Assembly (NCBI GenBank): GCA_023362775.1
Contig: JALMGJ010000002.1
Span: forward strand, 70,409,414 to 70,473,413
Direction of reading: 5' to 3'
Origin: Charina bottae
Lineage: Eukaryota > Chordata > Lepidosauria > Squamata > Charinaidae
DNA: 64,000 nt
The position numbers and the translations under genes are program-made. Of this stretch, positions 31,668 through 44,457 are shown one piece after another (the first letter of the stretch is position 1; each line of letters opens with the position of its first letter). Below the pieces are notes generated by a model. It saw only the letters and a list, made by a program, of their open reading frames with translations. It had not been told where the DNA came from and ran no database searches.

Positions 31668-33537
31668 AGGAAGATAGGAACTACCTCTCAAGGCATAGTG
31701 TCATCTTTCTGAGAAGATCTATAGGCCTGATCAGTGTCTGCACTTGGGATGATTTCAATTTGTGTTAAGTTCCAAGGTGGAAGAAAGTTAGATTATAAAT
31801 ATATACATAAATAAGTGAGAAATTAGTCCTTAGTACATCTGCACATGTTGTGTCTCCCTGAAGGCAACAGAATATGCCACAAACAGAAAGTAAACATATC
31901 GTGGCAAAGCAGCATAGCAGGGCAGGAATTGTGTAGTAAATCCCTGTGGAATCTTGCATGACAATCACACCACAGAGAAATATGCAAAGCACAATTCTGT
32001 CCTGCTTCCCTGCCTGCCCCCCTGAAAAAAAAAGATAAAGCAAAACTTTAAAAATATTCCTTGTCAGAGTGGGGAGAGAAGGTTGAGATAAGATACAGTC
32101 AATCTTCCTGCCACAGTTGTTCGGGGGCAAACAGAAGCTGTTGCAAAGTGGGAATATTATAGCATTTGCAATTCCTGAAAAGATACAGTATAAAATACTC
32201 GGATATGAACTTGTGTTTCTGGAAGTCCAAAGCAAATGAAGCTGAATGGAGAGAAAACTCCCAGGACTGTCAGCTGATATATGCTTTCCAAACAATCTCT
32301 GCTGAATATTTTTTTGCTTCTGTGGAAGGAAAAGCTACGTTTTCACCTCTGACTCACACTCCTCTTCAGGATACAAATGAAGGGTAACATAAATTAGTAG
32401 TATTTGAACTTTATAAGGGGAATTCCTTCTCAATCACAATCAAGACATTATCTTTAGATCATGTGATTAGAGCCCGAATATGTCCACTCAGTCTCTATTT
32501 CCAGGTCTGGCCATTTCAGTCATTATTTGCCCTACAACATTGTTAAACAAATAATGAAGCATCAAAGGAAGCAAAAAAGACTGAAGTGTTAAGGGCCGAT
32601 TCTCTTCTCATCTGTCTAGTATTATTTAAGAGACAATTCTGTCCGTGTGATTTAATCTATCTAACACTTATGACTGATATAAAATGGACCACTTAGCAAC
32701 CCATGTGAACCTGTCAGTTCCCTGAAGAACATCCTGTCCATTTCAACTAGGCCCCCTGCTTAGGTCAGGCAGGGATGACTATATTGATATTTCTTAATCT
32801 AAGTCTATTTTCCAGGTTATCAACTTGACATCAGTGCATCTCCCAGGCACTGGCAAAGGCTAGTTAGATTAGCATTGTCATTTTCATCCACTATTGCCTG
32901 CAAGGCAGTTCACGTGCCCCTCTCTGCTCCTAGCCCCAGCCACAGGGTCATTTTCGCATCATGGTTTGCAGTTTTTAAAAACAACATGTGCTTTGTTTTG
33001 ATTTTTAAAAAAACCCAAAAAAACAAACCATAAGACTGTTCACATCCCACACTGCAACCTAAGTGGCTATATAAGAGTTTTCTGTTTTCCAGTAGGTGGA
33101 TCTGATATCACTAGAATACATCCTTTTATGGAGAGAAGAAACCAGTAGCTCTGATTCTTCCTTGAGAGGAGAGAGAAGAAGGGAAGGATTCACTCTAATT
33201 TTCTTGAAAGTTTTCTCTGCCCAACAAGGTATCTCATAGAGATAAGACTCCACAAATCAAATCTTCATATATATTTTTCTTTCCTCTTTTACATCTGAAG
33301 CAGGGAAGCTTCTCAACATTTGGGGGCTCCCTGCACAGTATGGAAACCTGCACAATTAGGAAACTACCCAATGCAGGAAGGCTAAGCACATCTACCAGGT
33401 GTCGCACTTCGGAAACTCTTCCTCCAGTGCACGGGAGGTGGTCGTGCTCTACACTTGTAGAGGAGCAAAGATCTGTTGAGCAAAGACCCACCCTTACGCA
33501 TCTGAATATGCGTAGCTGCGTTTTTGTATTTCAGACC
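31668..33537. other. Intergenic DNA, nothing recognised
   Basis: The 176-codon minus-strand frame at 31765-32295 is hydrophobic and Cys-rich but matches no family I know and has no context for a gene. Confidence 0.55.
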
Positions 33538-33620
33538 ACCCTTCCCTAACCTGGTGCCCTCCAGATATACTGGTTTTGTAGCTCAATTGCACAACTGGAT
33601 GGGCATAATTGGAGACCTCC
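33538..33620. repeat. Half copy of the old palindromic MITE
   Basis: CCCTTCCCTAACCTGGTGCC, then CTCCAGATATACTGG and TTTTGTAGCTCAATTGCAC match one side of the family at 28849 and 35888. The other half is not found. Confidence 0.5.
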
Positions 33621-35887
33621 GTCTTCCTGAGAAAAGGAACACACAGCCACAAAGGCTCCCATTCGGATTGCAGCTGCAAGACTGGAGCAGGGTCAGCTCT
33701 AATCCTTTGCTCTCTGATGTTTTCCCAACTGGAATAACCTTCCTCTTATTGTTATTTGCTGCCCAGAGGGAAACATAAAACTATGCCCAAAATACCTGTT
33801 ATGACTGCAGTTAGCTAAGGTGAGGTGTTTAAAAATGGCTCATTTTTTAGTTCTTTCTGCTGCTGTCTGCAAAAGGCCTTTCAGAAAATCAGAGCCAGAT
33901 AGGATCAAAAGGTCAGTTAAACTCCACCATTCACCACAAAACTCAGACCGAAGAAACCTTTCTAGCCCAGAGAGGGCAGCTGTTTCAGCTTCACAGCAAT
34001 TCCAGCATCTTCCATCAGAACAGAGGTAGTAGCGTATCTTAAGCCACCTAGCCAGTTTTAAGACTGAGTCCCTCACAGCTAGACCCTGTTTCTCTTGTAA
34101 CCTATTGATCTTGCATAGCAAGGATAAATGATAAATGCTGCACAAAGCACAGATGGCCTGACACGGAGTTGACGCTTCTACCCCTCCAACAGATCTGTCC
34201 TTTGCTTGTATCACATTTGCATGACTATCAACCTACATCTTTCCAACAATGCTGCTTCTGCTGTTGCCGACCCAAGTTCCACTTGCCATCTGTCCTGCAC
34301 ATGTGGATCAGCAAGATCGCTTTGCAAGCCAGTGCTGGTCCTGGAGGCTGATCCACAAGAGGGCTAGTCTTCCCTCCTGTCCTAGGAAAGCACACAGAAG
34401 GGCACGCACAGGGACACGGGAGCCTTATGGGTGGACACAAGTTTTCCTCATGTTTAGATCACACTGTGGAGCCTATTTAAAATTAAAAAGGGTAAAGAAG
34501 AAGCTGCTGTAAATAATGTATTTGTGGCACACTAGACAGTTTGCAGAGCCTGTAGTCATTGAGTAGTCTTAGTTAAAGAAACTCAGCTCAGCCCGCTGCA
34601 TCATTAAAAATGCATCCTGGTTTCAACTGTACATACTTACCACCGAGAAGCAACATTGCCGTGATCCTTTGAGTTTCTTTCCTTCTCTCAATTGACTCTA
34701 ATACATCTCAAATAGGGGTACATGCCTAGTTCCAGCTTGCGAAAACTATACCCTTAGATTTGTTTCTATAAAACGGACTTCCATGGCTTAAATGAGTGCG
34801 CTCTGCTTATTTGCAGGTTTGAAAGCCAGAAGAGTTAAGATCACTCGCATGTGTAGCTATGATTCTTTTGCTGTTCTGTACTTAGAAATCAGGCAGCAGT
34901 GGCTTTATAAGACAGATTTTGTAGCTTGTTAGTCTATTTTCAGTGACTGAGTTAGTAATTAGATTTATTAGCTGAATAACTCAGCTGCTATGCCATAAAC
35001 CATGGTTTAGAAACACTGGGTGGGTTCACACAACACATTAAAATGAAATGAAACAAGTCATGTTCTTAACACATTGTGGGAACCTAGCCGGTATTGAATC
35101 TCAACCATGTAATTGCCTAAGTAATGTAAACATGTGTCTTTATCACAGTTTCAAGTTTCTATAAGCGACTCACACACATCTGAAGAAAATCTTCTAGATC
35201 TGCAGTACCTTCCAGGCAGGTTGAAAACCTGATCACATCCACTTTAAAGATTAAGCAGCAGGCACAGAATTTTCAGTATTCGAACTAACATTCTTTGAGT
35301 GAGACAAATGAAACGGTTCAGAATTATTAAATGCATTGCAAAGTCCAGTTTGCTCCTGCTGTTGCTAGTAAGCTGCCTGTGCAAAGAGAATGGGTTTGCA
35401 TTATGTCTTGAGTCTAAGGCATGATCTAAGTGTCCAGGTTTGCCTATTGTAGCTGCTGGTGGCTCCTCAGAGCCTTACAGAAAGTTCAATTACCATCCTC
35501 AATTGATACATAATGATTTTTAATTGAAGATGCCAGCGATTGAATTTGAGACAGTTTACAGATAAAGTATGCACTCTGCCAATGAACTGTGTGCCTTCCT
35601 GACACAATCAGTTAAAATATAGTATAATGATTAGGGGAAATTTCTTACTAGGCTTCCCCTAATAAACTTCAGAGTCTTTTTAGTATGGGTAGGCTTCTTT
35701 TTTGGACAAAAGCTGAGTTCAGTCTTGTGTGAGGTTCCAAAAGCTGCACTCAGAAGATGGGAAGGTGAGGAAAAAGAAGGCAAGGCTAGTGGGAAAATTG
35801 ATTGAGCCACCTCCCCAAAATATAAATTAATATTTAATATAGTAAGTATGTGAACAAATAAAATATGCAATTGTCAAACAAAGGTAC
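33621..35887. other. Intergenic DNA, nothing recognised
   Basis: No gene, RNA or clear repeat found. Confidence 0.55.
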
Positions 35888-35990
35888 CCATGGTCTTCCA
35901 GATATTCCACCACAGCCAATGATTAGGGCTAACAGGGGTTATACTCCAGCAATATCTGGAGGGTCAAAGTTTCCCCGGCTTTCCCTATAC
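35888..35990. repeat. Old palindromic MITE (hAT-like)
   Basis: GGTCTTCCAGATATTCCACC on the left and ATATCTGGAGGGTCAAAG on the right are imperfect inverted repeats around a CAGCCAATGATTAGGG core. Confidence 0.5.
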
Positions 35991-37864
35991 AAAGTCCTTA
36001 CAAAGAGAGCTTCAGATTAATGGATTTAGGCAGCTAGGCATAAATATATCATCCCTTCCTGCTGACTGATGTCCAGGCTTCTTGAAACCATGCAAGTTCT
36101 CTATTTTACCATTAAATAATGAAAACAAGTAAGAATGGTTTGAAAAAAGAGGACCAGCATTTACCTGTTCAGGAACTGGAGGTGGTCTTGCTGTATCAGA
36201 TGACTAAAACTGCAAGCTGATACTGATCTTTCTCCACTAGTATTGCCCTTGGCAGGCCAATACAACTCCCAAATATTTTGTCAATGAATTCCTGGAATAC
36301 GATGCAAGAAGAGACAGCATGTCCCTTTCAAAGCAGGAGAGGTGAGAATTGCATCCATCTGTCATCAAGATCTATCCACCATTGGAGTTCTAGGTCTAGA
36401 AAGGGCAGTCCAGCAACACTGAAGTTAACTGAAAGCTTTTATTATGTCCATCCAGAGAAAGTTCCCTTTCTTTTTGGTCCCTGTCTTCCTCTGGATCTTG
36501 TTTCCTTCAAAATGTTGTGCAGAGCAAAAAAAGGCTATAGAAGATGTGCTACAAAAGATGCCTGGAGAGATGTTAAGCACTCACGGAGATTGTTTTCATA
36601 GAAAGAGTGCCATCTACTGACATAAATAAGATGCCACAGCAATATTCATAGACATTTCATCAAGTACTTGCTATGCACAATCAGTCTGTAGCCAAACCAA
36701 CATACTGTTATCACCACTGGCCAAACCTTCCAGCCAAAGTCCAAGTAAGTGTTAACCCTGAAATATCTCACTGATTGGCAAAATGGGGGAAAGAGTAACA
36801 GCATTAAGCCCACAAACCCTCATGTCCAACAAAGGATTTTACCTTCAGATGTGTGTACGAAAGCACATCATGCATGTGTATTACGATTAATATAGTTTTA
36901 CTTTCAAACTAAAATTCTTTCCTGAATATGCAGGTCAATGGTTCTCTAAAGCTGTACCGTCTACAATGTCTTAAATGAACAAAGTACTAAATTTTTAGAG
37001 TCCTACATCTAGCCAAACTTGGCAGCAATTATTTGTCTGTAGGGCTACCTGCTCTTCTTTCTAGAAGAAGTAGCCTTCTCCATCCTGCTGTCCCTAACCA
37101 GCAATTTGTGGAGTTTGGGGTTACAGTATATGTGTGGAATATAGTAGGTTGAGGAATGCTGTTCTAGAGGTGTGTGTGTGTGTGCGTGTGAGAGAGAGAG
37201 AGAGAGGAGAAAAACTGAATCATGCTCTTATTAATCTGTTGCAGACATTTGAAGCAGTCCATGTTATGGATGAGCTTAAGTCTACTTCTGCAGATGACAA
37301 ATAATATCAAGACTGCACTCCTCTTCCTATTGTGGGCTACATTTCATCTTAATTCCATGACTAAACAGAGGCTATAATGAAGATAATGTAAATTATTTAT
37401 CCACTTCCAGGGATGTGTGAAACCTGCAAGCCTTTTCAAACTTTTTTTGACTTCTTCTGAATTCTTAGTTTGTTTGAGGAGGAACTTTCAAATGGCTCTC
37501 CTTTCTTTGAGCAAAAATCTCTTGTGTCCGTGATATATTGCCACCATTTCTTTGATACAGGCTGCATATTTCCGTGCAGTTCCCCAGCAGAGTTTTCATC
37601 TTGGCAGCAGGCAAACTGGCATCCCAAGCCAGGCCTCCAACAGATCAAAAAATGCTGGCAGTCTACTTGTCAGGCAAACAATGTTGATGGTGTCTGTTAA
37701 TTCCTTAATAGAACCATTCTCTGGGAATGTTCCGAATGGGGAAACCTAGCAGAATCCAGAAAAGATGACTCCATCTTTTGCTTTTTCTCCCCAGGAAGGA
37801 GCTTCCAGCATGGCCAATTTGATTATTAGCTAAAGTGTGGAAGCCACCTCAGGAAATCAGTTAA
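35991..37864. other. Intergenic DNA with a (TG)n(AG)n microsatellite
   Basis: Microsatellite at 37171-37206. A diverged half of the old MITE may lie at 37085-37165. Nothing else recognised. Confidence 0.5.
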
Positions 37865-37950
37865 CTCTAGTTTGGCAGGAACTACATGGGCTTCCAGGTA
37901 CAGTCCGAAGAGATGATTTTAATCTATAAAGCTCTTTATGGCGCACACTA
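37865..37950 (+). repeat. L2-type LINE fragment
   Basis: GGAACTACATGGGCTTCCAG, then TTTTAATCTATAAAGCTCTT match the L2 region that reads 'LHWLPV...LIYKALYG'. The first of these 20-mers recurs exactly inside the L2 copy at 38800. Confidence 0.65.
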
Positions 37951-38589
37951 GCAGGATATAATAAAAAAGCCACAAATAGATAATAATTATTATACTTTTA
38001 CTGGCAAAAATGTGTAGGAGATGCTTATAGGATGGAATAAAGTCTGTCTTGGTTGACAGGGGTGGTGGCGGGCAGGAGAAAAAATATCTTAGACCAGCCA
38101 TGTGGGAGAGGAACCAACAAACGCATTTTGCAAATTAAATTATACAGAGACAGAGATGAGAACAGAGAGAAAAATCAAGTTTATAAGATGCAAAACTTTC
38201 TCCAAGAGAAACAAAAGGTTACAGTTTGAGAGTTTTTATCTCCATCTATGTTTTACTCATATATCTTAAAATACTTTGTATATTGCTAGAACACCATCAG
38301 CTTCTACATCAAAGGAAGTCAAGTCCTGGAAAATATTGCAAGTGGAATCCCACTACCACTTGGGGAAATACAGTATATAGCAAGTAACAGCAAGTTTGGA
38401 TTTTGGCCAAGCTGCTCAAGTTGATCAGATAGTAAAATGAACGCTACATCCGTCTGGCTTCGTGTGTGCAAGTCCTATGACTCTCCCCATAAGAGCAGAT
38501 CCATGACTTGAGGATCCTCCTGGACTCAGAGCTACTGCTAACTAGCCAGCTGGAGGCCAAAGTTGGGAGGTGGGGATTTGCTGAGTTTG
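37951..38589. other. Intergenic DNA, nothing recognised
   Basis: No gene, RNA or clear repeat found. Confidence 0.5.
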
Positions 38590-39210
38590 GCTAGTTTACC
38601 AGTTGTGGCCCTTCCAGGAGTGTGATTCCCTGGCTATGGTCACCCATGCCCTTATCATCTCTAGAATGGGATACGGCAATGTGCTGTCCATGGGACTGCT
38701 TTTGAAGACCATCCAGAAACTGCAGTTGGTGCAGAATGTAGCTGCCTACTTGCTGGCATGTGAGAGCGAGCCATCGATACTAGGTTATGCTGGTTGTGCA
38801 GGAACTACATGGGCTTCCAGTAGGGTTCCAAATACAATTCAAAGAGCTGCTTTAACTTAACAAAAGTCATATGGTTTGAACATGCAGGATCACCTCCTTC
38901 AGGTAGAGCTGACCCATCCAGTGTGTTCATCCTGAATGGGTATGTTGAGAAAACCCATTCCACATAAGATCAGGGGACAAGAGCACAGTGTTTTTCAGGT
39001 CATGTTCCATCCCTGTAGATAGTTTATGACTGGAGATCCACATGGCTCCCTCCCTGATAGCATTCAGAAGGTCAGTCAAAGCTGAGCTCTTCTACAGAGC
39101 TTTTAACTAAAAATCAAGATTTTATTAATAAAATTTTACGAACTGCTTAATCTGGATGCTGGGGGATAGTGAATATTGTTTTTAATTGTTTTTATTAATT
39201 TTACGGACAA
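38590..39210 (+). mobile_element. L2-clade LINE, RT C-terminus to 3' UTR, degraded
   Basis: The + strand frame 38603-38860 reads LAMVTHALIISRMGYGNVLS, then TIQKLQLVQNVAAYLLA, the L2 motif DYCN.L..GLP....LQ.VQNAAARLL. Further on, 39061-39110 (ATTCAGAAGGTCAGTCAAAG, GAGCTCTTCTACAGAGC) matches the terminal FRK.VK..LF helix. Gaps and stops show it is an old copy. Confidence 0.8.
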
Positions 39211-41070
39211 TCTTTTGCCAACTGCAGGGAGTTTGTAGCAGTTGATGATATAGACATATGCAGATCAATCAAGGGGGCTGCCTACAAAATAATGAAGCAT
39301 TGCAAAGGGTGGATGAGTCAGAAAGTCTCCCCTTCATTTCCTCTGGTTTTCTGTGCCCTTTATGATAGACTGGCACTAGGAGACTTACCTGCTCTCTCCT
39401 CAAGCATTGTCTATGCATACTTAAAGCAGAATAACTGGCTGTAAAAATAAATATTTTGCACAGAACATTTGCTGGCCTTTGTATTTTAGACCTAGCGATC
39501 CTGATTTTAAGACTCAGTGGGCACAGACTACATCTACTGCTGCACATTTCAGATAACTATCAATGTAAGACATTACACTGATCTTTCTTGGTTTTAGGAA
39601 GTCCCAGTATATAGTAGGTAACAATTCAGTCAGATATTGAGGATGGATGAAGACAAAGCAAGCTTGCTTTTTATGTAAGTTCCTTAAGGACAGTTCTGTC
39701 ATCTCCAATCCCTTGTCTTTGAAACTGTAAGGTTAATGGCAATGCTGCTCTTCATTTTTCATACCGTTGGCATACAGTAGTATCATTGATGGGGATAAAA
39801 CACAGTGGTTTCGTTAGTGCTACAGCAGGCGTTATTTTGCTTTTCATGAGACAATTGAGAACACACGGAAGTAGACACAGGGAAAAAAAATCCTGGTTAT
39901 GGGTTACAAAATGTATAAATCTGAAAAGTAAGAGCTTCAGAAAGTGAACTCTCAGAACGGCTTCATCTGTGGGTCTCTATCACAGAAGCTCAATTCTGAT
40001 TCTGAGAAAGTGTTCTAACAACATTAAATAATTATAATGACTAGTGAAAACCTTACATTCTGGGGAAAAGGTGTAACTCCTATAAAACCCCACCAGCGGG
40101 ACTTCCTCATCAAACTTTGACCTGAAAGCACAATGTGATCTGAGCGTGGGTCTCCCAAAGCACAAATCATTTGGCCCTAAGTGCAAAGCACACACACACA
40201 CACAACACAGGTTCCTGAGATTCTGGTCAGGCTGACACGTAAGTAAAAGAAGCAGGGTGCTGGAAGTGATAGACTGTACCAGAGAGACTGAGGATGGATG
40301 GGAATCATAGATTTTTAAAGGCTTCTACCTATCGAACATAAGGAGAAAGCAGAAGGTGAAATAAAGCTCTTTCATTTGCTTATTTGTCTAGAGGGCTCAG
40401 TTTTCCAAGGAGAACATCAAAACAGTATTCCCCTCTTCTTCTTTTTTTAAATAAAAAAAAACCAGTATTCCCCTCTTGAAGGTGGAAATGCAATAGTCAC
40501 CTGCTCTGTCTCAGGATGTGTGCGTAGATCTTTGTAGACACAAGACAACTTGCCTGAGAAAGCCCAGTTTTGGAAGCTACTTGCCTCCACCAGAGTTCAA
40601 GGAAGGGTAATGCATGTTCAACGGCATAGTGTCTTAAAGGAGCTCCTTTTTCAAAGATTCCAAAATTCCCAGGCATGGTGCTGCTCCTGTCATTCTTAAA
40701 TTGCTCCAGAATAAATACATTTCATGCCTCAGTGCATGAGCTGGTGCAGTAAATGGAAAAACCTCACCTTGCGCTCTCCCCTCTTCCAAGAGGGTTGGTG
40801 TTGTCAGCTGTACAGCTAAATCTTTGTGACACCTGTGTGCCGAGGCACAGACTGTAAGTTCACAATCGTGGCTTTCCTGCAATCAGTGCAAGCAAAGCCG
40901 GGCTGTTTAATGGCATTTTAAAGACCTATTGAGAATTGTAAAAAGGACTAGGCTGGCAGTGTAGGAAAGCAGAGGCAGCAACTGCTTTGTTAGGCAGAAA
41001 CTGTCCGATTTCCCCAAAGCTCTGTCTAAGTCATTTTCTTCTTAGCCTGCAGGATCCTCATAATCTAGAC
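39211..41070. other. Intergenic DNA, nothing recognised
   Basis: Short (CA)n at 40190-40203. A 27-bp phrase CAGTATTCCCCTCTT appears twice near 40424 and 40463. Nothing else supported. Confidence 0.5.
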
Positions 41071-41180
41071 CAGTGTTTCTCAACCTTGGCCACTTGAAGA
41101 TGTGTGGACTTCAACTTCCAGAATTCCCCAGCCAGCATGAAGTCCACACATCTTCAAGTGGCCAAGGTTGAGAAACACTG
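41071..41180. mobile_element. Palindromic hAT MITE (110 bp)
   Basis: Full-length sister of the element at 7530: CAGTGTTTCTCAACCTTGGC, then CACTTGAAGATGTGTGGAC mirrored to AGAAACACTG. Flanks are ATCTAGAC (41063-41070) and GTCTAGCT (41181-41188), a weakly conserved 8-bp duplication sharing TCTAG. Confidence 0.88.
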
Positions 41181-41333
41181 GTCTAGCTCTAAGTTTTAGA
41201 GGAGTCATACTCTGCATATAATAGCACAGTCCAAGATAAGCATGATTTCAGCTGATTTCAGAGAGAGAAAGGAGAGAGAAACAACAAATAAGCCAGGGCT
41301 TTACTTTCCAAAACATCTGCTTTTCATTGGGAT

Positions 41334-41336
41334 GAA

Positions 41337-41370
<34 letters not shown>
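41334..41370. repeat. (GAT)n microsatellite
   Basis: Twelve to thirteen ATG/GAT units. Confidence 0.96.
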
Positions 41371-41371
<1 letters not shown>

Positions 41372-42039
41372 CACCCACATTGCATGACAAGAAAAAAAAT
41401 TCTAATCCTAAATTGAGAGTAAATCATACAGATCAATGGAATGTATATAAATCTGCATATTTTTTAAAAGTTAGGGCAGCGTGCCTGCTTTCTCTTCCCC
41501 AGACCCTGATCACTCTAATTCATCCATTTTTTGAATTCCTTACCAAGAATATGATGGCAGGAGGTGAGCTATGGGAAAATTAGTAGTATTGTGATCCAGG
41601 GGACTGAATGGAGGCTGTAATGAAGGATAAATAACCCTGCAGAGAAAAGAGTGATGTGAAGCTATGTAATACTAAAGAAATCATGAAGCTTTTGGGAGAA
41701 TGACGGCCTAGCCTTCCAGCACCCTGTTTTTGTCAACAGTAATAACCAGTGATCCATCATCTTTGACTTGTTAGAAGAAACTAAACACCACCCCATCTAG
41801 CAGAGCCATGAATGTGAGGTAGTCAGAGAATCACAAGCGGATGATGGCTTTCCTATGAACATTAGAAGAGGCTTTGGGTTCAGACTAAGAGTCCATTTAA
41901 TCTAAGAGGAGACAATCTGGTGCCATCCAGATGTTCATTTTATTTTTAAAAAATGAACATGCTGTCTTTCAAACCCAGGTTTTAGGTTATAGTTCTTGCA
42001 AAACCTTGGAACTGGCCAGGCTGACCAGGATGTATGAGA
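41371..42039. other. Intergenic DNA, nothing recognised
   Basis: No gene, RNA or clear repeat found. Confidence 0.5.
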
Positions 42040-42206
42040 ATTGTAATTAGGGGTTTTATCTTTGCTTTCTATGGTTATTTTTTTCTTTTTATATTGTTAC
42101 GAGTTAGATATTTATTATTGTGGGTTGTTTGGTTTTTTTTGTTGGATGTTGTATGCTACCCAGAGTCTTTCAGGACTGGGATAAAACAAACAAACAAACA
42201 AACAAA
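42040..42206 (+). repeat. L2-type LINE 3' tail with (AAAC)n
   Basis: GTATGCTACCCAGAGTCTTT then GGGATAAAACAAACAAACAA is a diverged form of the GCCGCCCAGAGTC...(AAATA)n LINE tail. Confidence 0.6.
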
Positions 42207-42369
42207 TCCAAAATATGGAGCAACCGCCCCGCCTCTGACTAGGGAGATGGAAGAGGCCGCTGAAGCCACTGAATCGGCCCTGTGCTCAGTGCAGGAGTCC
42301 AGATGTAAGTATCCCTGGCAGAAGACATCCAGGCTCTGCTGGGACACCTCCAGTGTAGATGACCTCCTT

Positions 42370-42985
42370 TGATAATTGGTTCCACTATCAATCTGTTCTT
42401 ACTGTTAAGAATTTTTTCCTAGTTTAACTGGAATTTATATCTCTCTAGTTTAAGGCTATTGTTCCATATCCTGCACTCACAGATGAAAAAGAGGTCTTAA
42501 TCATCTTTTGTGATACCCTCTAGAGGTATTTTTAAAGTATTATCATATCTCCCCCCAGTTATCTGTTTTCAAGGCTACACATACAGTTCCCTCAGCCTGT
42601 CCTTGTAAGACTTGGTTTCTACTCCCTGATCATCTTCATCCTCCTCCTTTGCCTCTGTTCTGTTTCTTTGTTGCTGTCTTAACTGCAGAAGGGCAACTAG
42701 GGTCTGTGTCACCTGGGGCAAACATGGATTCTGCACCCCCCCCCCAGGAAAAATTCAGTATACAAATACTATTTTGTCATTTTGCACACACACCCACCAG
42801 CGCGGCGCCCGGGGCACATGCCCCACTTGCCCCCCCTAGTTGCGGCCCTGCTTAACTGAGATGCCCAGAGCTAGGCACAGTAGTCCCAGTGACGTCTGAC
42901 TAATGCAGAACATAGTAGACTGAATACTTCCTATGATGTGGGACAAATGAAGCTTGACTCCTGATGTCATATCCATATAGTGTTC
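42370..42985 (-). mobile_element. CR1-type LINE fragment (minus orientation), split by a MITE
   Basis: The + strand text (CTAGTTTAACTGGAATTTAT, TATCATATCTCCCCCCAG, CAGCCTGTCCTTGTAAGAC, then ACTAATGCAGAACATAGTAG after the MITE) is typical of the reverse complement of CR1 3' regions in reptiles. A better CR1 copy is at 44849-45580. The insertion at 42678-42858 separates two parts of one fragment. It does not code for protein. Confidence 0.65.
42678..42858. mobile_element. hAT MITE, CAGGG family, inside the CR1 fragment
   Basis: Element at 42686-42850, starting CAGAAGGGCAACTAGGGTC and ending AGTTGCGGCCCTG. Exact 8-bp duplication CTTAACTG at 42678-42685 and 42851-42858. Confidence 0.93.
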
Positions 42986-43530
42986 ATGGCAGCAATGCTT
43001 TTCCATACTTTCCACAGATCCACATGGATTCTTTTCAGCAAGGATGTAGACAGGATTTATGGAAAGATGAAGGCCACCACTTGCTTGCTTGGCCCTTGCC
43101 CTTCCTGGATGATTAAACTGGCCAGATTGGGACTGGTCCCATGGTTAAGGGATATGAGCAATGCCTCCTTGAGCATGTGTTCTGTTCCTGAATGTTTAAA
43201 GAAGGCAGTTTTAAAGTCTTTATTGAAAAAGCCCACTCTTGACCCAGAAGATCTTTCTGATAGTAGGTCAGTCTCAAATATTACATTCTTGGATAAAGTG
43301 ATTCAGAAAGTGAAATCTCAACTGGGGTTACATCCAGGATATGGCACTGAAATTGCTTTGATAGATGATCGATGCAAGAAATTAGACAGGGAAGTTCTCC
43401 TGGTTTCTCAGTGGCTTTTGATACTAAGGACCATGGTATCCTTCTGGATTATCTTGCAGGGCTGGGCCTTGGGGCTATTGTTTTGCAGTAGTTTCAATCC
43501 TCCCTGTCAGTATGTGTCCAGAAAATGGTG
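42986..43530 (+). mobile_element. L2-clade LINE, reverse transcriptase start
   Basis: The + strand frame 42980-43549 reads KATTCLLGPCPSWMIKLAR, then VPECLKKAVLKSLLKKPTLD, then SVSNITFLDKVIQKV and LGLHPGYGTEIALIDD. These match the L2 phrases CLLDPCPSWL, LKPLLKKPSLDP, YRPVSNLPFL and FRPGHGTETAL. Unusually for this window the frame stays open for 189 codons, but nothing before or after it is intact. Confidence 0.88.
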
Positions 43531-43854
43531 CTGGGGGACAACTGTTTAACACCTAGATTGCTCTGTGTTGATGATCCACTGGATTCTGTGTTTGTTTGTT
43601 TGACTTCTGTGTTGTTTGTTTTAACATCTACATGAAACTGCAGGAGGAGGTCATTTGGAGCTTTGGAGTGGAATGCCATCAGTATGCTTCCTGCCTTCTA
43701 ACTCCATGGAACAACCACTACTGTTGAGTGTTGTCTAACCTTGACAAAGGTGGCATTAGATTTGGAGGTGACAGCTGTGGCAAGAATCACACTTGCACAT
43801 TACAGTGGGTGTGCCAATTGCAATGCTTCCTGAGCATGTTAGATTTAGTGACAG
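43531..43854. other. Probably further degraded L2, no clear feature
   Basis: Sequence continues from the L2 RT fragment but no conserved motif can be read. Confidence 0.4.
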
Positions 43855-43897
43855 TAGAGTTGGACACGACTAAACGACTGAACAACAACAACAATCC
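43855..43897 (+). repeat. BovB 3' end fragment
   Basis: AGAGTTGGACACGACTAAAC then GACTGAACAACAACAACAA is the terminal sequence of BovB, as at 56853-56893 and, reversed, 59315-59350. Confidence 0.85.
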
Positions 43898-44457
43898 ATG
43901 TCTTGGTTACAACCCAATTTGATTTCCACAATGTGCTTTATGTGCATGAAAAGTATCTGGAAATAGCATTTGGTTTAAAATGGCTGCATATCCTTTCTAA
44001 AGGTGCTTTAAGTGAGCTGGACAGGTTCCTCTTTCAAAATGAATGAGTCATGAGCAGGAGGTATATGTCAGGTTAAAACAGCTCACTCTAAATACTGGAC
44101 CAGCCTTTGCTATCTGGCTGCCTATTAACAACAGTGGTCCTGGGCAGCTGAACTGAACAAATTACATGTGAAGCTCCATTGTCCAAGACAGTTAAATCAA
44201 CATATTTCAAGGGATTATTTTGTTTGGGGAGTTTGCCACTTAGCAGTTTGTGTTTTGCAGTATGTCAGCTAAGTTCACACACACACAGAATCTCTTTTCC
44301 CTATCTAAATTAAATTGCTAAACTGAAAAAGGCTTGTGATGAGTCACAAAACAATTCAGCTCTTGTTTGAAAAGCAGGTTTTAGGCTCAACTTTTAGTCA
44401 GATCCTTTGACTGCTTTGTGTGTATCTTTTGCACCCGAGTTCTAGCAACACAAAAAG
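43898..44457. other. Intergenic DNA, nothing recognised
   Basis: No gene, RNA or clear repeat found. Confidence 0.5.

Noticed and set aside
31765..32295. 176-codon minus-strand frame with hydrophobic, Cys-rich segments
   Set aside because: No motif of any family I know, no splice context, no conserved start region; frames of this length occur by chance in AT/GC-mixed DNA.
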